DNA of 64,000 bases from Planobispora rosea (GTDB lineage Bacteria; Actinomycetota; Actinomycetes; Streptosporangiales; Streptosporangiaceae): positions 31,065 through 95,064 of the forward strand of contig NZ_BMQP01000032.1 of assembly GCF_014648175.1 (NCBI RefSeq). The letters run 5' to 3'. Positions 1-8,332 of this stretch are shown piece by piece. Below the pieces are notes generated by a model. It was not told the origin of the DNA. It was given only the letters and a program-made list of their open reading frames with translations, and made no database searches. The first letter of the stretch is position 1, and each line of letters begins with the position of its first letter. The translations under genes and the position numbers were made by a program.

Positions 1-1
1 G

Positions 2-1450
2 CGGGGTCCCGTGGAGGAGGCCCTCGCCCGGGTCTGGGCCCGGGTGCTCGGGGTGGAGCGGGTGGGCCGCCACGACGGCTTCTTCGCCCTCGGCGGGCAC
101 TCCCTGCGGATCGCCGAGGTGGTGACCCGGGTGCACGACGAGCTCGGCGTGCGTCCCTCCGCCCGCGACCTGTTCGAGGCCGCCGACCTGGCCGAGTTCG
201 CGGCGCTGGTCACCGCCCGCGCCGGCGGCTCCCGCGATGACGACGCACCGGACCTGCGGGCCGAGGTGACGCTCCCGGACGAGGTGGCGGTGGCCGCCCG
301 GACCACCGCCCGGCGCGGTTCCGGGACGGCCCTCACCCGGCGCGGTTGCGGGGCGGTCCTGCTGACCGGCGCCACGGGCTTCCTCGGCGCGCACCTCGTG
401 GCCGAGCTGCTGGAGCGCACGGCGGGCCGGGTGATCTGCCTGGTGCGCGCCGACTCCCCGGAGCACGCCCTGCGGCGGGTGCGGGAGAACCTGGCCCGGT
501 ACGGGCTGGAACGGGTGTCCGGCGACCCCCGGCTGACAGGGCTGCCCGGCGATCTGGCCGCGCCGCGCCTCGGGCTGGGCGCCGAGGCGTTCGGTGACCT
601 GGCCCTGCGGGTGGACGCCGTCTGCCACAGCGGCGGACTGGTCAACTTCGCCCAGCCGTACGCCCTGCTGCGCCCGCCGAACGTGGCGGGCACGGTGGAG
701 GTGCTGCGGCTCGCGGCGATGGGCGGCGGGATCCCGGTGCACCTGCTCTCGACCCTCGGGGTGTACCTCGGCGACGCCTACCGCGGACGGCCGGTCACCG
801 AACTCGATCCACCGGAGGATCCCGGCGGCCTCGGCGGCGGATACAACCAGAGCAAGTGGGTGGCCGACCGGCTGGCCGAACCGGCGCGGCGGCGCGGCAT
901 CCCGGTGACCGTGCACCGGCCCGCCCGGATCGGCGGCGACAGCCGCACCGGGATCGGGGCCCCCGACGACTACTTCGGCCGGCTGCTGATCACCTGCGCC
1001 CAGGTCGGCATGGTGCCCGACCTGGGCTTCGAGGAGGACCTGTCCCCGGTGGACCAGGTGGCCGGCGGGGTGGCCGCGGCGGTCGCCGCGACCGAGCCTC
1101 CCCCTCACGACCTGCACTACTTCAATCCGGCGACGGTCGGCTACCGGCAGATCGCCGCGGCCCTGACCGAACGCGGGCATCCCGCCGCCCCGGTGCCCTG
1201 GTCCCGGTGGCGGGCCGCCGTACTGGACCGGCTGGCCGCCGGGGAGCCGGTCGCGCTCGAACCGTTCGCCGCCGGGCTGGCCGAGGCCGAGCCGCGCTTC
1301 GACCGGCCGCTGTTCGACTGCACCCGGACCGAGAAGTGGCTGACCGGGGCCGGGGTGCCGGCCGCGTTCGACGGGTCGTGGCTGCTCGGCCGCTACCTGG
1401 ACGCGTTCGCCGCCTCGGGCCGGCTGCCGGGCGGAGGGAACGGAGCGTGA
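2..1450 (+). CDS. C-terminal end of a non-ribosomal peptide synthetase: carrier protein plus terminal thioester reductase (partial)
   Basis: The reading frame is open to the window edge, so only the last two domains are visible. A peptidyl-carrier domain comes first, with the phosphopantetheine serine in the motif GGHSL about 30 residues in. An NAD(P)-binding thioester-reductase domain follows, with a Rossmann motif LTGATGFLG and the catalytic YNQSK (YxxxK) motif. In this family the reductase releases the tethered peptide as an aldehyde or alcohol instead of hydrolysing it. Pyrrolobenzodiazepine synthetases end this way, which fits the kynurenine monooxygenase and methyltransferase nearby. 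The MFS gene starts inside its stop codon (GTGA), so the two are translationally coupled. The adenylation and condensation domains lie outside the window, so the substrate cannot be read. Confidence 0.93.
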   Translation, partial: RGPVEEALARVWARVLGVERVGRHDGFFALGGHSLRIAEVVTRVHDELGVRPSARDLFEAADLAEFAALVTARAGGSRDDDAPDLRAEVTLPDEVAVAARTTARRGSGTALTRRGCGAVLLTGATGFLGAHLVAELLERTAGRVICLVRADSPEHALRRVRENLARYGLERVSGDPRLTGLPGDLAAPRLGLGAEAFGDLALRVDAVCHSGGLVNFAQPYALLRPPNVAGTVEVLRLAAMGGGIPVHLLSTLGVYLGDAYRGRPVTELDPPEDPGGLGGGYNQSKWVADRLAEPARRRGIPVTVHRPARIGGDSRTGIGAPDDYFGRLLITCAQVGMVPDLGFEEDLSPVDQVAGGVAAAVAATEPPPHDLHYFNPATVGYRQIAAALTERGHPAAPVPWSRWRAAVLDRLAAGEPVALEPFAAGLAEAEPRFDRPLFDCTRTEKWLTGAGVPAAFDGSWLLGRYLDAFAASGRLPGGGNGA

Positions 1451-2832
1451 CCGCCAGAGGAGACCTGGTCAGGTTCGGCGGGGTGTGGCTGGCCTCGCTG
1501 GTGTCCGGCGTGGGGTCCAGCATCACCTCCTTCGTCCTGGGCGTGTGGGTGTTCCAGACGACCGGGTCGGCCACCCTGTTCGCGTTCGTGATGCTGAGCG
1601 CCATGCTCCCCGGCCTGATCGCCGGGCCGTTCGCCGGGGTCGCGATCGACCGCTTCAACCGGCGGACGGTCATGGTGGTGACCGACAGCCTGGCGGCGGC
1701 GTCCACCGCCGCGGTGGCGCTCCTGCTGTACCTGGACGCGCTCGCGGTGTGGCACGTGTACGTCAGCGCGATGGTGAGCGCCGCGTGCGGGGTCTTCCAT
1801 CTGACCGCCTACCAGGCGATGACGCCCATGCTGATCCCCAAGCGGCACCTGGGCCGGGTCAACGGGCTCATGCAGACCGCCACGGCGGTCCAGATCGCCG
1901 CCCCGCTCCTGGCCGCCTCGCTGCTCGGCGCCGTGGGCATGGTCGGCGTGCTCGTCATCGACCTGGCGTCGTTCGCCGTCGCGATGGGCACACTGCTGGT
2001 GGTGAGCCTGCCCGCGCCGGTGCTGCACCCGCAGGAGCGGGCCGAACGGCCGTCCCTCGGCTCGGATCTCGCCTCCGGCCTGCGGTACCTGCGGGCCCGG
2101 CCGCCGCTGCTCGCGTTCGTCCTGACCCTGACCGCCTACAACTTCCTCTTCGGGGTCGCCGGGGTACTGGTCCAGCCGCTCATCCTGTCCTTCTCCTCGG
2201 CGGCCACCCTGGGCGTGCTGATGTTCGCGGGCGGGTCCGGGCTCTTCGCGGGCGGCCTGCTCATGGGCGCGTGGGGAGGGCCGAAACGGCGCGTGAGCGG
2301 GATCGCGGCGTTCACGGCGCTCGGCGGAGCGGCCCTGGCCCTGCACGCGCCCTGGACGTCGGCCGTGGTCGTGGGCGTCGCCGCGGCCGTGTTCCTGTTC
2401 ACCCTGCCCGTGGTCCAGGGCACCGTCGTCACGGTCCTGCAGAGCAAGGTCGAGCCGGCCTCCCTGGGCCGCGTCATGGGCACCTCGCACACCCTCGGCC
2501 AGCTCGCGATGCCCGCCGCCTACCTGCTGGCGGCCCCGCTGGCCGAGAACGTCGTGGGGCCGGCCCTGGAACCCGGCGGCCCGCTCGCGGGCTCGCTGGG
2601 GGCGGTCGTCGGCGTCGGAGAGGCACGCGGACTGGCCGCGGTGGTGCTGGCGGACGGGATCCTGCTGGTCCTGCTGGCGGCCGCCGTGATGCTGGTCCCC
2701 GCGCTCCGGCGGCTGGAGCGCGACGTCCCCGACGCCGTACCGGGTGGCGGCGCGGCCGAGGGCGGCGGGGACACGGAGGGCGCACAGGACCCGGAGGAGG
2801 GTGTACGGGGGGCCGGCGCGCTCCACGGATGA
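1447..2832 (+). CDS. MFS transporter, likely exporter of the NRPS product
   Basis: A 461-residue polytopic membrane protein of the major facilitator superfamily, starting with GTG inside the NRPS stop codon. About twelve hydrophobic segments are visible. A loop between segments 2 and 3 reads DRFNRRTVM, the usual basic MFS motif A region. The last 35 residues are a Gly/Glu-rich hydrophilic tail. Overlap with the synthetase gene makes product efflux and self-resistance the natural guess. The substrate is inferred from position only. Confidence 0.88.
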   Translation: MTARGDLVRFGGVWLASLVSGVGSSITSFVLGVWVFQTTGSATLFAFVMLSAMLPGLIAGPFAGVAIDRFNRRTVMVVTDSLAAASTAAVALLLYLDALAVWHVYVSAMVSAACGVFHLTAYQAMTPMLIPKRHLGRVNGLMQTATAVQIAAPLLAASLLGAVGMVGVLVIDLASFAVAMGTLLVVSLPAPVLHPQERAERPSLGSDLASGLRYLRARPPLLAFVLTLTAYNFLFGVAGVLVQPLILSFSSAATLGVLMFAGGSGLFAGGLLMGAWGGPKRRVSGIAAFTALGGAALALHAPWTSAVVVGVAAAVFLFTLPVVQGTVVTVLQSKVEPASLGRVMGTSHTLGQLAMPAAYLLAAPLAENVVGPALEPGGPLAGSLGAVVGVGEARGLAAVVLADGILLVLLAAAVMLVPALRRLERDVPDAVPGGGAAEGGGDTEGAQDPEEGVRGAGALHG

Positions 2833-2931
2833 GCACGGCTCCTTCTGAAGGGGGATGCGCGCAGCGCCGGGGCGCTGCAGGGTCGGAAGCAGGCGACCGT
2901 CGGGCCGCCCCGATCCGGAAGGACTCCAGCA

Positions 2932-4221
2932 GTGTCATCGAGACACACCAGGACGGTGCGCGCTTCGGCGTTGGTCGCGGGTCTCGCGCTCGCGGGCGGG
3001 CTCACCGCGACCGCTCCCGCCGTGGCGGCGGAGCAGCGGGCCGGGCTCACCGCGCCGCCCCTCACCGGCCGGTACGACGTCGGCACCACCGACCTCCACC
3101 TCGTCGACCCGTCCCGTCCCGATCCGTGGAAACCGGAACGGCGCCGGGAACTCATGGTCACCGTCGCCTACCCGGCGGACCGGTTCGCCGGGGGCCCGCG
3201 GGCACCGTGGCTCACACCCGGCATGAGCACCGTCGTCGACCAGGTGCTGGCGGGCGAGGACTACCTCGGTCTCCCGGCCGGTTCCATCGACTGGGCGTCG
3301 GCGAAGCGGAGGGCCGAGACCGGCGTCCCCGTGGCGCACGGCGCGCCGAAGCCGGTCGTACTCTTCTCACCCGGCTTCGGCGGCCCGCGGGAGACGTACA
3401 CGGCGATCGTCGACGATCTGGCGAGCCGCGGCTACGTGGTCGTCTCGCTCTCGCACACCTACGAGAGCGTGGCGGTCGAGTTCCCCGACGGGCGGCTCGA
3501 ACTCGCGGTGCCCGAGGATGGAAGCCCCGGATCCGGGAAGAAGGCGCTCGACGCCCGGGTCGCCGACAGCCGGTTCGTCCTCGACCGGCTCAAGGCGATC
3601 ACCCGGGGTGAGAACCCCGACGCGGGGAAGCGGCCGCTGCCGCGTGGGCTCGGCCGGTCGCTCGACCTGTCCCGGGTCGGCGCCTACGGGCACTCCTACG
3701 GCGGGTTCACCGCGGGTGAGACGATGGTCCACGACCGCCGTGTCGACGCCGGGATCAACCTGGACGGCGCGATGGCGACCGCGGCCGGCTATCCCCCGGG
3801 AAGTCCTTATGTGCCGGGCGAGGTCACGGAACGCGGCCTGGACAGGCCGTTCCTCCTGATGGGCGCCGAGGGGGTCGACGAGAACGGGAAACCGCTCGAG
3901 CACACGCACCGCAATCCCGGATTCGACCGCAGCTGGGCGGACTTCTGGGCCAGACAGCGAGGCTGGAAACGGGATCTGCTCCTGCGCGGCGGCAGCACGC
4001 ACATGGCCTACAGCGATCTGCAGGTCATCGTGCCGCAGCTCGGCGCACGCGTGGCGCCGGAGAAGCGTGAGGCGGTCATCGGCACCATCGATCCCCGTCG
4101 TTCGGTGGCCGCGCAACGGGACTACATCGGCGCGTTCTTCGATCTGCACCTTCGCGGCCGGGACCGGCACCTGTTCGACGGCGAATCCCCGCAACACCCG
4201 GACATCGACTTCATCGAATAG
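2932..4221 (+). CDS. secreted alpha/beta hydrolase of the platelet-activating-factor acetylhydrolase type
   Basis: A 429-residue protein with a GTG start and a typical Sec signal: basic start, hydrophobic core, and likely cleavage after APAVAA near residue 32. The nucleophile elbow is GHSYGG, a likely acid lies near NLDG, and a candidate catalytic histidine lies in STHMAY near the C-terminus. Spacing and fold-level order match PAF-acetylhydrolase-like esterases, which cleave short acyl esters. It lies between the MFS gene and the leftward methyltransferase operon, with 99 bp upstream, and may not belong to the metabolite cluster. The natural substrate is unknown. Confidence 0.8.
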   Translation: MSSRHTRTVRASALVAGLALAGGLTATAPAVAAEQRAGLTAPPLTGRYDVGTTDLHLVDPSRPDPWKPERRRELMVTVAYPADRFAGGPRAPWLTPGMSTVVDQVLAGEDYLGLPAGSIDWASAKRRAETGVPVAHGAPKPVVLFSPGFGGPRETYTAIVDDLASRGYVVVSLSHTYESVAVEFPDGRLELAVPEDGSPGSGKKALDARVADSRFVLDRLKAITRGENPDAGKRPLPRGLGRSLDLSRVGAYGHSYGGFTAGETMVHDRRVDAGINLDGAMATAAGYPPGSPYVPGEVTERGLDRPFLLMGAEGVDENGKPLEHTHRNPGFDRSWADFWARQRGWKRDLLLRGGSTHMAYSDLQVIVPQLGARVAPEKREAVIGTIDPRRSVAAQRDYIGAFFDLHLRGRDRHLFDGESPQHPDIDFIE

Positions 4222-4224
4222 GAC

Positions 4225-4242
4225 TGCGGGGGACTCTCCCGC
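4225..4242. terminator. short inverted repeat between convergent genes
   Basis: TGCGGG and CCCGCA face each other across a short loop, just after the hydrolase stop and before the methyltransferase stop. This is a plausible bidirectional terminator, but the stem is short. Confidence 0.35.
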
Positions 4243-4279
4243 ATCGGTGAAGGCGTCGGTCATCGTCTCCGTGACCGGT

Positions 4280-5320
4280 TCAGCCCTCCCGGTCGGCGAC
4301 GAGCAGGGAGAGCGTGGCCGATCGGGTGAGATCGTGGCGTGCGGGCGGGGAGCAGCCCGCCTCCACCATCCACCCGGCGATCGTCTCCACCGGGTGGAGT
4401 CTTCCGCCCTGGGTGTGGATCAGGTTGAGGTCGAAGCCGCGGGTGAACCCCTCCTCGAGAACGCTGCCGACCGGGTCGGTGAGGGTCTCCATCAGGATCA
4501 GCCTCCCGCCGGGGCGCAGTGCTCCCACCGCCCGGCCCACCAGGGTCCGGGCGGTGAGGGCCGGGAAGCCGTGCAGCACGTTGAACAGCAGCACGACGTC
4601 CTGTCCTCCGGGCAGTTCGGCCGTGCGGAGGTCTCCGGGGACGAAGGCGAAGCGGCCGGTCAGTCCTTCGGCCTCCACCGCCGCGCGACCCGGTTCCAGG
4701 GCCTCGGGCAGGTCGAGGACGGTCGCGGACAGGCCGGGATGGCTGCGGCAGTAGGCGAGGCTGTACCTGGCGTGCCCGCCACCGAGGTCGAGCAGGCGGG
4801 CCGGCTCGCCGGGCAGCGCGGCGAGTTCCAGCACCTCCTTCTCCACCCACTCGGCGATGCGGAGCTGGATGCCCTGGAACCGGGTGAGCACGTCGGGGCG
4901 TTCCTGGAGCCAGGCGTAGAAGTCGCGCTGCGGCCTGCCGGTGCGCACGGTCTCCTCCAGCCCCTGCCAGAGTTCGCCGATCAGTGAGTGCCAGAAGTCC
5001 AGCACGGCGCCGAATCCGTCGTCCGGCCCGGCCAGCCACGCCCCGGCGGGGGTCCGCTCGTAGCCGTCCGGGCCCTCGGCGAGGTAGCCGCCGGTGACCA
5101 GCAGGCGCAGCAGGGCGCGGAGGTTCGCCTCGTCCACGGCCAGTTCGCCGGCGAGGGCGCCGAGTTCGCGCGGTCCCCGTTCCAGCGCGCCGAACACGCC
5201 GAGCCGCAGTGCGGCCACCGCGGCGTGGAAGATCATCGTCTGGATCAGGTCGATCTGGACGGCCGGTCCGTCTCCCCGGCGCAGGGTCGCGGCCTCGTCG
5301 GGCGGCAGGTCGAGTGGCAC
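4280..5320 (-). CDS. SAM-dependent methyltransferase, O-methyltransferase (AOMT-like) family
   Basis: 346 residues with a GTG start behind a GAGGAG ribosome site. The N-terminal 110 residues form a winged-helix dimerisation domain, typical of plant/actinomycete small-molecule methyltransferases. The SAM site follows, with motif LLDLGGGHARYS near residue 170, then an acidic DLPEAL loop and the post-motif GGRLILME. It is the last gene of the leftward operon after kynurenine monooxygenase and an unknown gene. In pyrrolobenzodiazepine pathways such an enzyme methylates 3-hydroxykynurenine or 3-hydroxyanthranilate. That role is inferred from neighbours, and the family also includes O-methyltransferases of other aromatics. 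Confidence 0.85.
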   Translation of the reverse strand: MPLDLPPDEAATLRRGDGPAVQIDLIQTMIFHAAVAALRLGVFGALERGPRELGALAGELAVDEANLRALLRLLVTGGYLAEGPDGYERTPAGAWLAGPDDGFGAVLDFWHSLIGELWQGLEETVRTGRPQRDFYAWLQERPDVLTRFQGIQLRIAEWVEKEVLELAALPGEPARLLDLGGGHARYSLAYCRSHPGLSATVLDLPEALEPGRAAVEAEGLTGRFAFVPGDLRTAELPGGQDVVLLFNVLHGFPALTARTLVGRAVGALRPGGRLILMETLTDPVGSVLEEGFTRGFDLNLIHTQGGRLHPVETIAGWMVEAGCSPPARHDLTRSATLSLLVADREG

Positions 5321-5341
5321 GTCGCTCCTCGGGTCGGTTCG

Positions 5342-5437
5342 TCGGCTCGGGCGCCCGTCGGCTCAGGCGCCCATCGGTCCGGGCGCTCATCGTCTCGGGC
5401 ACCCATCGGTCCGGGTCCCCGGCGGCCCGGGTGCCCG
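5342..5437. repeat. six tandem imperfect 16-bp repeats
   Basis: Six consecutive 16-base units of the form TCGGCTCGGGCGCCCG start at 5342, 5358, 5374, 5390, 5406 and 5422, drifting towards the end. They fill almost the whole gap between the unknown gene and the methyltransferase gene of one operon. The spacer has no other visible content. Confidence 0.75.
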
Positions 5438-5446
5438 GCGGGTTCG

Positions 5447-6112
5447 TCAGCTCAGGCTCTCGGCGGCGGCGCGCACCGACTCCCTCAGATGCGCGGGCAC
5501 CTCGTCCCCGAACCACGACAGGTAGGCGCGCATGTGGTCGTGGTCGTCCCGCAGGAAGGGGAAGTCGGTCGCCACCATGTGCCTGATCACGAGCATCGCC
5601 ACGGGGCTGGCCAGCGGGCGCAGGTCGGGGTTCCACAGGCCCGGCTTGTCGGGCGGCCCCTGGTGGAACTCGCCGATCATGAGCCCTTCCGAGACGTACG
5701 ACGCCTTCAACGCCGCCTGCGCCGCGTCGATGGCCGGGAGGTCCTCCCTGCGCGCGTCCGGGAAGAGGATCATCAGGGTGGTGTAGGTGGAGAGGATCTC
5801 CCCGGCCGGGGCCAGGCGCATGAACCACTCACGGTACGGCCGGACGGAGCGTGTCACCTCGTCCACGCCGGCCGGGCGGCCCGGCTGTACGGCGAGGAAG
5901 GCCCGGCCTTTGTCCATCGACGTGGAGGTGTACGGGCACACGGCTCCCCTGCGGCCCAGTTCGGGCAGCGGCCTGCACAGGTAGTCGCCCATCCACTCCC
6001 GCACGGTGCGCAGGGCGGGCAGGTGCTCGGCGACGTCCGGCGGCGGCGGGGTCAGGTCGAGGTCCCCCATCTCGATGAGGACCAGGTCGTCGTGGTCGGG
6101 ATGGCGTATCAT
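5447..6112 (-). CDS. unrecognised 221-residue protein coupled to kynurenine monooxygenase (possibly a DUF6875-type protein)
   Basis: Starts with ATG inside the stop codon of the monooxygenase gene (ATGA), with a GAGGAGG ribosome site 7 bases upstream. It is a soluble protein without signal or membrane segments. Visible stretches are VCPYTSTSMDKGRAF near residue 60 and GEFHQGPPDKPGLWNP near residue 155. I suspect the DUF6875 family from overall character but cannot confirm it. Tight coupling to the flavin monooxygenase suggests it acts in the same pathway. No catalytic motif is recognised. Confidence 0.75.
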   Translation of the reverse strand: MIRHPDHDDLVLIEMGDLDLTPPPPDVAEHLPALRTVREWMGDYLCRPLPELGRRGAVCPYTSTSMDKGRAFLAVQPGRPAGVDEVTRSVRPYREWFMRLAPAGEILSTYTTLMILFPDARREDLPAIDAAQAALKASYVSEGLMIGEFHQGPPDKPGLWNPDLRPLASPVAMLVIRHMVATDFPFLRDDHDHMRAYLSWFGDEVPAHLRESVRAAAESLS

Positions 6113-7539
6113 CCGGTCCTCCTCGCGGGGCCTGCGGCCCGTCGCCGCAGATGCAGGACGGCCGCGGCCGCTCCCAGGGCGGTTCCCGCGGACAGCACCC
6201 CCGCGGCCGCGCCGAGCAGCGCGTTCTGCCGGCGGGCGCGGTGCAGCGCCTCGCCGTACGGCATCGAGGTATGCGAGATCATGGTGTACAACGGCTGCCA
6301 TCCTCGGGGAAAGATCCGGTTGAGCATCAGGTCGGCGCGGGCTCGGAGCAGGCGCGCGGGGGAACGCAGGCCGTCGCGCAGCTCCAGGAAGTTCTCCTTC
6401 GACAGCTCCGCCAGGACGTCGGTGTGCGGTCGCCTCAGGTCCTGGTACTCCCGCAGTGCGGCACCCCGGTCGGCGGGGTGCCGGGCCAGGCACTCGTCGA
6501 GCACGAGACAGTCCTCGAAGGAGGCGTTCATGCCCTGCCCGTAGAAGGGGTAGACGGCGTGGCAGGCGTCTCCGACGAGCACCACCCGCTCCCCCGCGTG
6601 CCACGCCGAGGTGCGCACGCTGACCAGGCGCCCGACCGGGTTGGCCTCGAACTCCTCGGCCAGGCCGGGGATGAGCCGCAGGGTGTCCGGGAACCTGCTG
6701 CGGAAGAACCGTTCGGCCTCGGCACCCGAACCGAGCGAGGCGAAACTCGGCTCTCCCTCGTGCGGCAGGAAGAGCGTGCAGGTCAGCGAGTTGTCGGTGT
6801 TGGGGTGCGCGACGATCAGCGCCCGGTGGGCCGGCCAGAGGTGCAGCGCCTCGATCGGGGTCCGCGGGCCGCCGTCCGGAGCCGGCGGGATCGTGAGCTC
6901 CTTGTACCCCCATTCGAGGAACTCCTGGTGCAGGTCCGCGGATCTGCCGCGCTGCATGAGCCGGCGCACGGCGGAGAAGGCCCCGTCCGCGCCGACCACG
7001 AGATCGGCCTCCACCCGCCGCGTCTCGCCCGAGATCGTGTCGGACAGGGTCAGCGTGCCGGTGTCCGCGTCGAGGTCGACGCAGCGCAGCCCGTAGAAGA
7101 ACGTCACTCCGTCGAGGGCGTCGGCGTGCTCGATGAGCAGCGCGTTGAGCACGCCGCGGCGGATCGAGTAGAGGATCTCGTGGTCCGCTGTGCCGTACGG
7201 CTGGAACGTCAGCTCACCCGAAGGAGAGTGGATCATTCGTCCCCGCATCGGCACGGTGTGCGGCCACAGCTCCCCGAGCAGTCCCGCCCGGCGCAGGGCC
7301 CGGATGCCGCGCGCGGACAGCCCCAGGTTGATGGAGCGGCCGTCGCCCTCGTCCTTGCTCAGGCGCGGGTCGTCCCTGTGCTCGTAGACCTCCACCCGGT
7401 AGCCTCGCCTGGCCAGGAACAGGGCCAGGAGGGACCCGGACAGGCCCGCGCCCACGATCGCGGCGCGCGGCCCTGCGCCGGACGACGCGGACCCGGTGCT
7501 CCCGTGCGCCGGGGGTCGTGAAAGATCGTCGCCCGTCAT
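6109..7539 (-). CDS. kmo: kynurenine 3-monooxygenase (FAD-dependent)
   Basis: 476 residues. The N-terminal dinucleotide-binding fold has IVGAGLSGSL near residue 30 followed by VEVYEHR. The middle FAD motif is VVGADGAFSAVRR, and the late GD motif is VLVGDACHAVYPFYGQGMN, which closely matches kynurenine 3-monooxygenases and not generic aromatic hydroxylases. A hydrophobic C-terminal segment followed by arginines resembles the membrane tail of the family. The enzyme converts L-kynurenine to 3-hydroxykynurenine. It is first in a leftward operon, with a GGTGGAG ribosome site. Because an NRPS with a reductase end lies nearby, a role in making a hydroxyanthranilate building block is more likely than NAD synthesis. 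Confidence 0.9.
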   Translation of the reverse strand: MTGDDLSRPPAHGSTGSASSGAGPRAAIVGAGLSGSLLALFLARRGYRVEVYEHRDDPRLSKDEGDGRSINLGLSARGIRALRRAGLLGELWPHTVPMRGRMIHSPSGELTFQPYGTADHEILYSIRRGVLNALLIEHADALDGVTFFYGLRCVDLDADTGTLTLSDTISGETRRVEADLVVGADGAFSAVRRLMQRGRSADLHQEFLEWGYKELTIPPAPDGGPRTPIEALHLWPAHRALIVAHPNTDNSLTCTLFLPHEGEPSFASLGSGAEAERFFRSRFPDTLRLIPGLAEEFEANPVGRLVSVRTSAWHAGERVVLVGDACHAVYPFYGQGMNASFEDCLVLDECLARHPADRGAALREYQDLRRPHTDVLAELSKENFLELRDGLRSPARLLRARADLMLNRIFPRGWQPLYTMISHTSMPYGEALHRARRQNALLGAAAGVLSAGTALGAAAAVLHLRRRAAGPARRTG

Positions 7540-7656
7540 CTGGTCTCCACCGATTCCTCGTGCCGGCGATGCGGGTGACGCCGGTCGCCGGCCTCGGATC
7601 CCGCCTGGGGACGGCTCCCGCCCGGCCGCCCGCCCTCCGCGCCCGCCCGGTTCTTT

Positions 7657-7737
7657 TCAGTGACCACGGATTCGAAAGCTTTCCGATACAGACATGGGCT
7701 CAGAAACGGTCATTTGCGGAATTAAGGCATCGGTCAT
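7657..7737 (-). CDS. possible 26-residue peptide gene ahead of the monooxygenase gene
   Basis: An ATG follows a good ribosome site (AAGGGAGAG, spacer TGTC) and opens a 26-codon frame ending in TGA, 117 bases before the monooxygenase start. The peptide is polar, begins MTDALIPQM and ends RIRGH. It has no cysteines, signal or hydrophobic core. It lies inside the predicted transcript from the operator-controlled promoter. It could be a leader peptide, a small regulator, or chance. The strong ribosome site is the main support. Confidence 0.35.
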   Translation of the reverse strand: MTDALIPQMTVSEPMSVSESFRIRGH

Positions 7738-8022
7738 GACACTCTCCCTTTAAGGGGAAATTCCGGTTAGTCATTCGGGCCGGGCATGCATGCGCGGCTC
7801 CTCGCGGACTCCGGCACACGAAGTCCCCGGTTCGCGGTTCTGCGGAAGCGGCACCGAACGACACCGGAACACCCGGGCCGACGGGGCACGAGTCAGGACG
7901 CCGGAGCGCCCGGACCTGCGGTTTTCGGAATCGCCCACAGAAGTCACAGCGGGTCCCCGAGGTCATCGGAGACTCACGGACTCCACTGACCGCGCCGTCA
8001 CGATGGTGACCGGCGCGCATTG

Positions 8023-8036
8023 TGGGAGCGCTCCCA
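8023..8036. promoter_or_regulatory. CebR/LacI-type operator, perfect copy 1
   Basis: The perfect palindrome TGGGAGCGCTCCCA (18 bp including flanks) equals the known streptomycete CebR box. It lies about 25 bases downstream of the predicted start of the leftward promoter, as a second operator. Confidence 0.85.
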
Positions 8037-8045
8037 CACCCGTAG

Positions 8046-8059
8046 TGGGAACGCTCCCA
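8046..8059. promoter_or_regulatory. CebR/LacI-type operator, copy 2 (one mismatch)
   Basis: TGGGAACGCTCCCA differs from the consensus at one base. Its centre is 23 bases from copy 1, about two helical turns, so paired repressor dimers could bind on one face. It covers the expected transcription start of the leftward promoter. Confidence 0.85.
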
Positions 8060-8067
8060 CGTGCCGA

Positions 8068-8097
8068 AGATTATGGATTCCGCACATCGCCCGTCAA
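8068..8097 (-). promoter_or_regulatory. strong leftward promoter for the monooxygenase operon
   Basis: On the minus strand TTGACG (8092-8097) and TAATCT (8068-8073) are separated by 18 bases, an excellent match to the actinobacterial housekeeping consensus. The operator at 8046-8059 begins 8 bases downstream of the -10 box, a classic repression geometry. Confidence 0.75.
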
Positions 8098-8332
8098 GGT
8101 GCTGACAATAATATTTAATAGTGTTAAGTAGCGAAATTTTCGGTCGTCTGTAATATCTGCAGGTCATCTCGCCGCGATGCGCGCGAACCCAGCCTTTGTT
8201 GACACGGGAAGAGATCGTCCGGTCCAACCCGGCGTCAACAGGGGGAGGGCCCGCCGCCCCGCCCATGTCATGAAGCCAGCCGCGGAGCCCCCCGCCGGGG
8301 CCCCGGTGGGAGGCGGAACGCGGCGGCGTGGA

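Larger units (their letters stand above)
7540..8332. other. long leader/intergenic region upstream of the monooxygenase operon
   Basis: This 790-base gap holds a strong leftward promoter, two CebR-type palindromes and a possible 26-codon gene (each listed separately). The remainder, including an A/T-rich patch near 8100-8160, shows no coding signal. From the promoter to the monooxygenase start there would be a leader of about 520 bases. Confidence 0.6.

Noticed and set aside
1393..2826. Long antisense frame opposite the MFS gene
   Set aside because: Typical high-GC shadow; composition lacks any domain and the sense gene has clear membrane segments.
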